Positions 1 to 6,909 of a stretch of 18,876 nucleotides of DNA are shown piece after piece. A model generated the notes under the pieces. That model ran no database searches and was not told where the DNA came from. It worked only from the letters and a program-made list of their open reading frames with translations. Position numbers and translations under genes: made by a program. Position 1 is the first letter of the stretch. The number at the start of each line of letters is the position of its first letter. Source of the DNA: Symbiodinium natans. Lineage: Eukaryota > Sar > Dinophyceae > Suessiales > Symbiodiniaceae. The DNA is taken from positions 1 through 18,876 of the forward strand of contig CAJNDS010001440.1 of the NCBI GenBank assembly GCA_905221605.1. Reading direction: 5' to 3'.

Positions 1-122
1 CCCTAAACCCTAAACCCTAAACCCCAAACCCCAAACCCCAAACCCCAAACCCCAAACCCTAAACCCCAAACCCCAAACCCCAAACCCCAAACCCTAAACC
101 CCAAACCCCAAACCCTAAACCC
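1..122 (-). repeat. Telomeric repeat block, C-rich strand (CCCTAAA with CCCCAAA variants)
   Basis: The window opens with CCCTAAA units that quickly mix with the variant CCCCAAA, i.e. TTTAGGG/TTTGGGG on the minus strand. A C-rich strand reading inward from the left is the orientation expected at the left end of a chromosome, so base 1 may lie at or close to a natural end. The high fraction of variant units suggests the degenerate proximal part of a telomere, or a subtelomeric telomere-like array, rather than the pure terminal tract. The array stops at the boundary with a GC-rich coding fragment. Confidence 0.93.
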
Positions 123-240
123 ATCCATCGAGCTGCAGCATGGCGGACTTGGACGCGGCCGCGTCGATCTTGGTGCTCACGTCATCGAGGTCGCCCTCCT
201 TCCCGGCCTTCTTGGCGGCCGCCTCGCCCATCTCCTTCGC
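121..240 (-). pseudogene. Fragment of a Lys/Glu/Ala-rich coiled-coil protein gene (3' part)
   Basis: Read on the minus strand, these 120 bases give 40 codons without a stop, starting AKEMGEAAAKKAGKEGDLDD and continuing through VSTKIDAAASKSAML. Nearly every third position is G or C, unlike anything around it, which is a strong sign of former coding sequence in a GC3-rich genome. The spacing of charged and small hydrophobic residues suits a coiled coil. From memory it resembles a repeated coiled-coil family common in dinoflagellate gene models; I cannot confirm this by search. The fragment is cut on both sides by telomere-like DNA and has no start, stop or splice site, so it is a relic. It continues the protein sequence of the fragment at 633-710: both carry the codons for Lys-Glu at the break. 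Confidence 0.6.
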
Positions 241-260
241 CACAGGGCCCCCCTACTTTT

Positions 261-303
261 CCCTAAGCCCTAAACCCTAAACCCTAAACCCTGAACCCTA
301 AAA
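261..303 (-). repeat. Short telomeric repeat block (CCCTAAA)
   Basis: About six CCCTAAA-like units in the same orientation as the block at the start of the window. It directly follows the first coding fragment after a short C-rich junction (241-260). Confidence 0.85.
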
Positions 304-430
304 CCCCCCAAACCCCTGACCCTGTCCCCAGAACTCAAGAACCCACCCCCCCCCCCCCCCGCCCAAAAAAAAAAACCTCTCAAAAAACCCTCGAATCTCA
401 GGCTCGGGCCTTCCTGACCCTCCCAAACAC
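304..430. other. Low-complexity C- and A-tract junction between telomeric blocks
   Basis: Holds a run of 15 C (346-360), a run of 11 A (365-375) and the phrase TCTCAGGCTCGGG (395-407). Related phrases recur at 559-571 and near 621-635, which suggests local duplication of short junction sequence between telomeric blocks. No gene seen. Long homopolymers make the exact length here unreliable. Confidence 0.6.
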
Positions 431-598
431 CCGAAACCCTAAACACCAAAAACCCTAAACCCTAAACCCCAAACCCTAAACCCTAAACCCCAAACCCCAA
501 ACCCCAAACCCCAAACCCCAAACCCCAAACCCTAAACCCTAAACCCTAAACCCTTTTGAACCCAGGCTCGGACAACCCTAAACCCTAAACCCTAAACC
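431..598 (-). repeat. Telomeric repeat block (CCCTAAA/CCCCAAA), interrupted
   Basis: Two runs of CCCTAAA and CCCCAAA units (431-553 and 574-598), separated by a short non-telomeric phrase ending AGGCTCGG. Orientation matches the first block. This is the main telomeric segment lying between the two halves of the broken coding sequence. Confidence 0.9.
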
Positions 599-632
599 TT
601 CAAAAAAAAATACAGAACCCTCGAGTCGCAGG

Positions 633-710
633 CTCCTTGTCGCAGTAGGCCTTTTTGGTGGCCTCCGCCTGCAGGTTCTCCTGCATGGTGGTGATCCTGA
701 GGGCAGTCAG
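633..710 (-). pseudogene. Fragment of the same coiled-coil protein gene (5' part)
   Basis: On the minus strand this reads 26 open codons: LTALRITTMQENLQAEATKK followed by AYCDKE. Codon use is GC3-biased, as in the fragment at 121-240. The AYCDKE phrase followed by a Met-Gly-Glu stretch is what I recall from a dinoflagellate coiled-coil family, so the two fragments read as consecutive parts of one protein. Both contain AAGGAG (Lys-Glu) at the break, after which this copy switches to unrelated sequence (Pro-Ala-Thr-Arg). The other side meets inverted telomeric DNA. It is non-functional as it stands. The family assignment is from memory; the coding character is directly visible. Confidence 0.55.
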
Positions 711-861
711 GGTTTAGGGTTTAAGGTTTAGGGTTTAGGGTTTGGGGTTTAGGGTTTGGGGTTTAGGGTTTAGGGTTTAGGGTTTGGGGTTTGGGGTTTG
801 GGGTTTGGGGTTTAGGGTTGGGGGTTTAGCGTTTCGGGTTTGGTGTTTAAGGTTTAAGGGG
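711..861 (+). repeat. Inverted telomeric repeat block, G-rich strand (TTTAGGG/TTTGGGG)
   Basis: Units of TTTAGGG interspersed with TTTGGGG and a few degenerate units (TTTAAGG, TTTCGGG, TTTGGTG). The orientation is opposite to the blocks at 1-598, so telomeric sequences face each other across the fragment at 633-710. The open frame across 784-1026 (Gly/Phe/Leu-rich) is only a translation of this array. Confidence 0.93.
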
Positions 862-1118
862 GCCTATCACGGTTTTGGCTTCCTCGGGCTTGCGTTAGGT
901 TTTAGGGGCTCTCAAGGTCAGGGGCTTTTGGGGTCTGGACTTCGGGTATTTGGGGTCTTAGGTTGTGGGTTGAAATTTCTCGGGGGGGGAGGGGCGTTCA
1001 GCACCGCATGCGACGAAACAATCTGAACTCCATCAGCTTTCTGCTGTCGTCACTGCAGTCGGCCGCTCTACCGAATGGGCAACATGACCGAATGGTCAAG
1101 ATGTCCGGACACTGCAGA
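862..1118. other. Low-copy spacer, no gene recognised
   Basis: Starts as a G/T-rich stretch decaying out of the telomeric array (862-1000), then becomes mixed, GC-richer DNA with no visible repeat. Two CTGCAG sites flank a segment containing the near-duplicated phrase ACCGAATGG (about 1069 and 1087). I see no convincing coding frame. Confidence 0.5.
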
Positions 1119-1134
1119 CCCTAAACCCTAAACC
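1119..1134 (-). repeat. Two-unit telomeric insertion (CCCTAAA)
   Basis: Just over two C-rich telomeric units sit between unrelated low-copy sequences. Short interstitial telomeric insertions like this are typical of end-joining repair or telomerase addition at breaks. Confidence 0.7.
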
Positions 1135-1230
1135 AGCTATCTTCGGAGACAAAATGGGGCCAGAGCCATCGACGAGGTGTAAGTGTGTGCGTGTGTGCGA
1201 TCAAGCATCTCCGAGGTGCACGCCTGCTTT
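1135..1230. other. Low-copy spacer with GTGTGC microsatellite
   Basis: Non-repeat DNA with a short GTGTGCGTGTGTGCG stretch near 1184. A frame is open through part of it but ends inside the following telomeric block, and nothing is recognised. Confidence 0.4.
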
Positions 1231-1336
1231 GTTTAGGGTTAGGGTTTAGGGTTTAGGGATTGGGGTTTAGGGTTTAGGGTTTAGGGTTTAGGGTTTCGGG
1301 TTTAGGGTTTAGGGTTTAGGGTTTAGGGTTTAGGGG
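1231..1336 (+). repeat. Inverted telomeric repeat block (TTTAGGG), fairly pure
   Basis: About 14 units of TTTAGGG with few variants, in the G-rich orientation on the plus strand. It is purer than the 711-861 block, so it is either younger or recently homogenised. It is the last G-rich block before the satellites. Confidence 0.93.
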
Positions 1337-1343
1337 TCCCTCA

Positions 1344-1499
1344 ATGGAAGAAGCAATCGACGCTACCCGAAAGAAAGAGGCCACCACAACGTGTTCTTGG
1401 GCTGTCCACCTGGCGGCAGATGAGACAAATCTTCTAGACCCAAGAGTAATTAACCTAGGAATACGAAGAGTGCCCTTTTTGGGCTACAGGGACTCATAA
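1344..1499 (+). other. Short open frame (51 codons), possible gene fragment
   Basis: An ATG eight bases after the telomeric array opens a 51-codon frame (MEEAIDATRKKEATTTCSWA at its start) that ends at TAA. The sequence is not part of any visible repeat and its amino-acid make-up is ordinary rather than repeat-like. I do not recognise it. Chance is a realistic explanation for a frame this short; a captured exon fragment is the alternative. Confidence 0.15.
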
Positions 1500-1600
1500 G
1501 TGCGCCTAAATCCTAAAAACGGGAGTAAGGGCCCCACCTTGGGATGTTCCCCCTTATACTAGCAGTCCTTCATAGGGATTCTAATAGGGGGGGGGGGGGT
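1500..1600. other. Low-copy spacer ending in a 13-G tract
   Basis: Non-repetitive DNA with no gene seen. It ends in 13 consecutive G (1587-1599) directly against the first 90 bp dispersed repeat. Confidence 0.5.
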
Positions 1601-1690
1601 GTGTGCAGCTTAAATAGGGTCTATTTGGAAGCTGAGACTCGTGTTTTAAAGAGGAAATCAGGCCCCAAAACGTATACTTATTTACAAGAG
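1601..1690 (+). repeat. 90 bp dispersed repeat, copy 1
   Basis: Begins GTGTGCAGCTTAAATAGGG and contains GGCCCCAAAACGTATACTTA. A second copy in the same orientation lies at 3246-3335 with only a handful of differences. This copy is followed by a reverse complement of its own left part: 1612-1634 pairs with 1692-1714 with one mismatch, making a potential stem of about 23 bp around a ~57 base loop. The second copy lacks the right arm. It could be a small non-autonomous element; no transposase is nearby. Confidence 0.75.
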
Positions 1691-1738
1691 ACAACTTCCA
1701 AATAGACCCTATTTTAGGTTCTGTAGGGTTGCCAAGAC

Positions 1739-2330
1739 AGAATTTAATTCAATTAATTCAATCAATTCATTTATTTACACTTGGGGAGGTTGAATTAATT
1801 GAATTAATTGAATAAATTCAATTAATTCACCCCCCCCTTTTGGAATTAATTGAATTAAATGAATTAATGGAATTAATTGAATTAATGGAATTAATTGAAT
1901 TAATGGAATTAATTGAATTAATTGAATTAATTCAATTAATTCCAAATGAGGGGTGAATTAATTGAATTAATTCAATTAATTCAGTTAATTCAATTAATTC
2001 AATTAATTCAATTAATTCAATTAATTCCAAATGGGGGGGTGGGGGGCTCGGGGCTAAATAATTGAATTAATTGAATTAATTCACCCCCCCCCTTTTGGAA
2101 TTAATTGAATTAAATGAATTAATGGAATTAATTGAATTAATGGAATTAATTGAAAGAATTCAATTAATTCAATTAATTCCAAATGGGGGGTCAATTAACT
2201 GAATTAATTCAATTAATTCAATTAATTCAATTAATTCAATTAATTCAATTAATTCAATTAATTCAATTAATTCAATTAATTCAATTAATTCAATTAATTC
2301 AATTAATTCAATTAATTCCAAATGGGGGGG
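1739..2330. repeat. AATTAATTC 9-bp satellite with alternating orientation
   Basis: Built of a 9-bp unit, AATTAATTC on one strand and AATTAATTG-type on the other. The longest single-orientation run is about 2190-2318. Blocks switch orientation, and the flips are bounded by CCCCCC(A/T)TTTGGAATT on one side and AATTCCAAATGGGGGG on the other, so each pair of blocks forms a large palindromic module (for example 1829-1950 and 2084-2190). Variant units with ATGGAATT occur in the G-type blocks. No coding potential. Confidence 0.92.
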
Positions 2331-2338
2331 GGCACCAT

Positions 2339-2625
2339 TCCGGGCTCGTAAATTAGTATTGCGGGGAGGCCCGGGCTCGTGATTTAGTATTGGGGGGAGG
2401 CCCGGGCTCGTGATTTAGTATTGGGGGGAGGCCCGGGCTCGTGATTTAGTATTGGGGGGAGGCCCGGCCTCGTAATTTGGAGGCCCGGGCTCGTGATTTA
2501 GCCCGGGCTCGTGATTTAGTATTGGGGGGAGGCCCGGGCTCGTGATTTAGTATTGGGGGGAGGCCCGGGCTCGTGATTTAGTATTTGGGGGAGGCCCGGG
2601 CTCGTGGTTTAGTATTGGGGGGAGG
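2339..2625 (+). repeat. 31-bp GC-rich tandem repeat array
   Basis: About nine copies of a 31-bp unit whose first half is GCCCGGGCTCGTGATTTAGT and second half ATTGGGGGGAG. Two copies around 2461-2500 are truncated, one losing the ATTGGGGGGAG half. The G-runs are regularly spaced one period apart. GCCCGGGC is itself palindromic. The array sits between two AATTAATT blocks, replacing part of that satellite. There are no unique spacers, so it is a plain tandem repeat. Confidence 0.92.
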
Positions 2626-2641
2626 AGGATTCCCCAGCCCC

Positions 2642-2725
2642 CACCCCCCATTTGGAAATAAATGAATTAATTGAATTAATTGAAATAATTGAATTAATTC
2701 AATTAATTCAATTAATTCATTTCGA
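2642..2725. repeat. AATTAATT satellite block
   Basis: A short return of the 9-bp satellite after the 31-bp array, starting with the CCCCCCATTTGGAA boundary and switching from the G-type to the C-type orientation near 2696. Confidence 0.85.
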
Positions 2726-2739
2726 ACGCGATGAGAAAT

Positions 2740-2807
2740 GCGCGGCTCGATTTGGCCAAATTTTGCCGGGCAGCCTCCGGGCAAAATTTGGCCAAATCGA
2801 GCCGCGC
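2740..2807. repeat. Palindromic element, copy 1 (28-bp perfect arms)
   Basis: Arms 2740-2767 and 2780-2807 are perfect reverse complements; the outer part reads GCGCGGCTCGATTTGGCC. The 12-base centre is GGGCAGCCTCCG. Each arm contains the smaller palindrome TTTGGCCAAA. Such a structure can extrude as a cruciform or fold as a hairpin transcript. Two relatives follow at 2835-2890 and 2909-2973. Frames open on both strands here are a consequence of the palindromes. Confidence 0.9.
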
Positions 2808-2834
2808 CTTTCTGAAGGCCCGAAATTTTTAAAC

Positions 2835-2890
2835 TATCGCGGCTCGATTTGGCCAAATTTTGCCGGGCAGCTTCCGGGCAAAATTTGGCC
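2835..2890. repeat. Palindromic element, copy 2 (right arm truncated)
   Basis: Same left arm and almost the same centre as copy 1 (GCAGCTTCCGG in place of GCAGCCTCCGG), but the right arm stops after AAATTTGGCC and runs into ATGGGGATGAGAAATGCG. The lead-in GATGAGAAATGCG also precedes copies 1 and 3. Confidence 0.85.
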
Positions 2891-2908
2891 ATGGGGATGA
2901 GAAATGCG

Positions 2909-2973
2909 TGGCTCGATTTGGCCAAATTTTGCCCGGAGGCTGCCCGGCAAAATTTGGCCAAATCGAGCCGCGC
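2909..2973. repeat. Palindromic element, copy 3 (centre inverted)
   Basis: Same arms as copy 1, but the centre reads GCCCGGAGGCTGCCCGGC, the exact reverse complement of the centre in copy 1 (GCCGGGCAGCCTCCGGGC). The whole element is therefore inverted relative to copy 1, although the flanking GATGAGAAATGCG keeps its orientation. Confidence 0.88.
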
Positions 2974-2974
2974 C

Positions 2975-3240
2975 TATTCATTTATTTCCAAATGGAGGGG
3001 GGGCCTCGCCCCCCCCATCCCCACCTCCCCCCTCCATTTGGAATTAATTTAATTAATTCATCCCCCCTTTTGGAATTCCCCATCCCCACCTCCCCCCTCC
3101 ATTTAGAATTAATTCAATTAATTCATCCCCCCTTTTGGAATTAATTGAATTAGTTGAATTAATTGAACTAATTGAATGAATTGAATTATTTCAATTAATA
3201 CAATTAATTCATGTAATTCATTTATTTCCAAATGCCCCCC
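2975..3240. repeat. AATTAATT satellite with C-rich blocks and a 65-bp tandem duplication
   Basis: Further 9-bp satellite in both orientations with CCCCCC/GGGGGG boundary tracts. The phrase CATCCCCACCTCCCCCCTCC starts at 3016 and again at 3081, exactly 65 bases apart, a local duplication. The block closes with a poly-C tract directly before the second 90 bp repeat. Proline/isoleucine/leucine-rich open frames here are repeat translations. Confidence 0.85.
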
Positions 3241-3245
3241 CCCCC

Positions 3246-3335
3246 GTGTGCAGCTTAAATAGGGTCTATTTGGAAGCTGGGACTCGTATTTACAATAGGA
3301 AAACAGGCCCCAAAACGTATACTTATTTGTGAGAG
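3246..3335 (+). repeat. 90 bp dispersed repeat, copy 2
   Basis: Same orientation as the copy at 1601-1690, starting GTGTGCAGCTTAAATAGGG. It differs at a few positions (for example GGGACTCGTATT against GAGACTCGTGTT). The two copies enclose the whole AATTAATT domain. This copy has no complementary right arm. Confidence 0.75.
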
Positions 3336-3369
3336 GGACCTTTTGGGTCCATTTCACGTATATCACTTG

Positions 3370-6332
3370 TATGAGGAATTTAATTTATTTACCTATTAAT
3401 TTCTTTAATTTCTTTAATTTCTGGGGCTCTCTTAGGGAAATAAATGAAATTAAAGAAATTAATTAATTTCGTTAATTTCTTTAATTTCTGGGCCTCTCTG
3501 TGCGAAATTAAAGAAATTAAAGAAATTAATTAATTTCTTTAATTTCATTAATTTCATTAATTTCATTAATTTCTTTACTTTATTTTAATTAGTCCCGTGA
3601 GCCGGGGGGGCCCCCCCAATTAATTTCTTTAATTTCTTTAATTTCTGGGCCTCTCTGTGAGAAATTAAAGAAATTAAAGAAATTAATTCCGGTAGCCCTT
3701 CGGGCTTGCGAGACTAATTAAAAGAAATTAATGAAATTAAAGAAATTAATGAAATTAATTAATTTCTTTAATTTCTTTAATTTCTGGGCCTCTCTGTGAG
3801 AAATTAAAGAAATTAAAGAAATTAGTTAATTTCATTAATTTCTTTAATTTCTGGGCCTCCCTGTGAGAAATTAAAGAAATTAAAGAAATTAATTAATTTC
3901 ATTAATTTCTTTAATTTCTGGGCCTCTCTGTGCGAAATTAAAGGAATTACAGAAATTAATTAATTTCTTTAATTTCATTAATTTCTTTAATTTATTTTAA
4001 TTAGTCCCGTGAGCCGGGGGGGCTACCCCAATTAATTTCTTTAATTTCTTTAATTTCTGGGCCTCTCTGTGAGAAATTAAAGAAATTAAAGAAATTAATT
4101 CAGGTAGCCCTTCGGGCTTGCGAGACTAATTAAAAGAAATTAAAGAAATTAAAGAAATTAAAGAAATTAATGAAATTAATTAATTTCTTTAATTTCTTTC
4201 ATTTCTGGGCCTCTCTGTGAGAAATTAAAGAAATTAAAGAAATTAATTAATTTCATTAATTTCTTTAATTTCCGGGCCTCTCTGTGAGAAATTAAAGAAA
4301 TTAAAGAAATTAAATAATTGCATTAATTTCTTTAATTTCTGGGCCTCTGTGTGCGAAATTAAAGAAATTAATTAATTTCTTTAATTTCATTAATTTCATT
4401 AATTTCTTTAATTTATTTTAATTAGTCCCGTGAGCCGGGGGGCCCCCCCCAATTAATTTCTTTAATTTCTTTAATTTCTGGGCCTCTCTGTGAGAAATTA
4501 AAGAAATTAAAGAAATTAGTTCCGGTAGCCCTTCGGGCTTGCGAGACTAATTAAAAGAAATTAAAGAAATTAAAGAAATTAAAGAAATTAATGAAATTAA
4601 TTAATTTCTTTAATTTCTTTAATTTCTGGGCCTCTCTGTGAGAAATTAAAGAAATTAAAGAAATTACTTAATTTCATTAATTTCTTTAATTTCTGGGCCT
4701 CTCTGTGAGAAATTAAAGAAATTAAAGAAATTAATTAATTTCATTAATTTCTTTAATTTCTGGGCCTCTCTGTGCGAAATTAAAGAAATTAAAGAAATTA
4801 ATTGATTTCTTTAATTTCATTAATTTCATTAATTTCTTTAATTTATTTTAATTAGTCCCGTGAGCCGGGGGGGCCCCCCCAATTAATTTCTTTAATTTCT
4901 TTAATTTCTGGGCCTCTCTGTGAAAAATTAAAGAAATTAAAGAAATTAATTAATTTCATTAATTTCTTTAATTTCTGGGCCTCTCTGTGCGAAATTAAAG
5001 AAATTAAAGAAATCAATCAATTTCATTAATTTCTTTAATTTCTGGGCCTCTCTGTGCGAAATTAAAGAAATTAAAGAAATTAATTAATTTCTTTAATTTC
5101 ATTAATTTCATTAATTTCTTTACTTTATTTTAATTAGTCCCGTGAGCCGGGGGGGCCCCCCCAATTAATTTCTTTAATTTCTTTAATTTCTGGGCCTCTC
5201 TGTGAAAAATTAAAGAAATTAAAGAAATTAATTAATTTCATTAATTTCTTTAATTTCTGGGCCTCTCCGTGAGAAATTAAAGAAATTAAATAATTTCATT
5301 AATTTCTTTAATTTCTGGGCCTCTCTGTGCGAAATTAAAGAAATTAAAGAAATTAATTAATTTCTTTAATTTCATTAATTTCATTAATTTCTTTAATTTA
5401 TTTAAATTAGTCCCGTGAGCCGGGGGGGCTCCCCCAATTAATTTCTTTAATGTCTTTAATTTCTTTAGTTTATGGGCCTCTCTGTGCGAAATTAAAGAAA
5501 TTAAAGAAATAAATTCGGTAGCCCTTCGGGCTTGCGAGACTAGTTAAAAGAAATTAAAGAAATTAAAGAAATTAAAGAAATTAATGAAATTAATTAATTT
5601 CTTTAATTTCTTTAATTTCTGGGCCTCTCTGTGAGAAAATAAAGAAATTAAAGAAATTAATTAATTTCATTAATTTCTTTAATTTCTGGGCCTCCCTATG
5701 AGAAATTAAAGAAATTAAAGAAATTAATTAATTTCATTAATTTCTTTAATTTCTGGGCCTCTCTGTGCGAAATTAAAGAAATTAAAGAAATTATTTAATT
5801 TCTTTAATTTCATTAATTTCATTAATTTCTTTAATTTATTTTAATTAGTCCCGTGAGCCGGGGGGGCTACCCCAATTAATTTCTTTAATTTCTTTAATTT
5901 CTGGGCCTCTCTGTGAGAAATTAAAGAAATTAAAGAAATTAATTCCTGTAGCCCTTCGAGCTTGCGAGACTAATTAAAAGAAATTAAAGAAATTAAAGAA
6001 ATTAAAGAAATTAATGAAATTAATTAATTTCTTTAATTTCTTTAATTTCTGGGCCTCTCTGTGAGAAATTAAAGAAATTAAATAAATTAATCAATTTCAT
6101 TAATTTCTTTAATTTCTGGGCCTCTCTGTGCGAAATTAAAGAAATTAAAGAAATTAATTAATTTCTTTAATTTCATTAATTTCTTTAATTTATTTAAATT
6201 AGTCCCGTGAGCCGGGGGGGCTCCCCCAATTAATTTCTTTAATTTCTTTAATTTCTTTAGTTTATGGGCCTCTCTGTGCGAAATTAAAGAAATTAAAGAA
6301 ATAAATTCCGGTAGCCCTTCGGGCTTGCGAGA
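3370..6332. repeat. Hairpin satellite built on AATTAAAGA, ~68-bp hairpins with GGGCCTCTCTGTG loops
   Basis: About 2.96 kb of arms made of the 9-bp unit TCTTTAATT / AATTAAAGA. Pairs of complementary arms of roughly 23-25 bp flank the loop GGGCCTCTCTGTG (variants GTGCG, CCCTGTG). I count close to 28 loops, usually about 68 bp apart. Two spacer types divide the array. Spacer 1, AGTCCCGTGAGCCGGGGG, starts at 3591, 4003, 4424, 4854, 5136, 5409, 5847 and 6201. Spacer 2, GTAGCCCTTCGGGCTTGCGA, starts near 3692, 4104, 4525, 5518, 5948 and 6311. The reverse complement of spacer 2 aligns to spacer 1, so the higher-order unit (about 412-438 bp, or 273-282 where a sub-block including spacer 2 is missing) is itself a composite inverted repeat. 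No coding content. Confidence 0.93.
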
Positions 6333-6337
6333 CTAGC

Positions 6338-6909
6338 CCCGAATTCGCTGTTTCCAAAACCATCGCAAGGAGCTTCCGTGGCTGGTTCCAAAACCATCGC
6401 AAATACCATGGTCCCCGAATTCGCTGGTTCCAAACGCATGGCACATACCATGGTCCCCGAATTCGCTGCTTCCAAAAGCATCGCAAATACCATGGTCCCC
6501 GAATTCGCTCTTTCCAAAACCATCGCAAGGAGCTTCCGTGGCTGGTTCCAAAAGCATCGCAAATACCATGGTCCCCGAATTCGCTGGTTCCAAACCATGG
6601 CAAATACCATGGTCCCCGAATTCGCTGTTTCCAAAAGAATCGCAAATACCATGGTCCCCGAATTCGCTGTTTCCAAAACCATCGCAAATACCATGGTCCC
6701 CGAATTCGCTGGTTCCAAAAGCATCGCAAATACCATGGTCCCCGAATTCGCTGCTTCCAAAAGCATCGCAAATGCCATGGTCCCCGAATTCGCTGGCTCC
6801 AAAAGCATCGCAAATACCATGGTCCCCGAATTCGCTGGTTCCAAACCATGGCAAATACCATGGTCCCCGAATTCGCTGGTTCCAAAACCATCGCAAATAC
6901 CATGGTTAA
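6338..6909 (+). repeat. 42-bp tandem repeat array (12 copies)
   Basis: Units begin GAATTCGCTGGTTCCAAAAG and continue through CATCGCAAATACCATGGTCC. Unit starts are 6341, 6417, 6459, 6501, 6577, 6618, 6660, 6702, 6744, 6786, 6828 and 6869. Most are 42 bp. Two are 41 bp (CAAACCATGGCA variant), and two are 76 bp with the same 34-base addition around AAGGAGCTTCCGTGG. Because 42 is a multiple of three and the unit is stop-poor, long open frames appear in several phases on both strands (repeats such as EFAGSKSIANTMVP on plus and ANSGTMVFAMVLEP on minus). The 41-bp and 76-bp units shift frame, so no single reading is maintained. I treat it as non-coding. Confidence 0.93.

Noticed and set aside
784-1026. 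80-codon plus-strand frame rich in Gly, Phe and Leu
   Set aside because: It is a translation of TTTAGGG/TTTGGGG repeats and their decayed edge.
1980-2335. AATGGGGGG phrases compared with the telomere repeat known from the red alga Cyanidioschyzon
   Set aside because: Here the phrase occurs singly as a boundary of AATTAATT blocks and never in tandem, while the tandem telomeric repeat in the window is TTTAGGG.
2339-2625. 31-bp repeats considered as CRISPR repeats
   Set aside because: Repeats are head-to-tail with no spacers between them.
1601-3335. Direct 90-bp repeats considered as LTRs of a retrotransposon
   Set aside because: The interior is simple satellite with no gag/pol coding, primer-binding site or polypurine tract, and the repeat lacks TG...CA ends.
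2578-3366. Several overlapping frames on both strands with phrases such as MAKFCRAASGQNLA and ELIELIQLIQLI
   Set aside because: They arise from the palindromes at 2740-2973 and the stop-poor AATTAATT repeat. The same phrases appear on both strands because the DNA is palindromic.
3591-6330. Spacer sequences with GTCCCGTGAGCC and GCCCTTCGGGC considered as tRNA or small RNA genes
   Set aside because: No cloverleaf, T-loop or A/B-box arrangement can be drawn. The only structure is a 5-bp stem plus homology between the two spacers.
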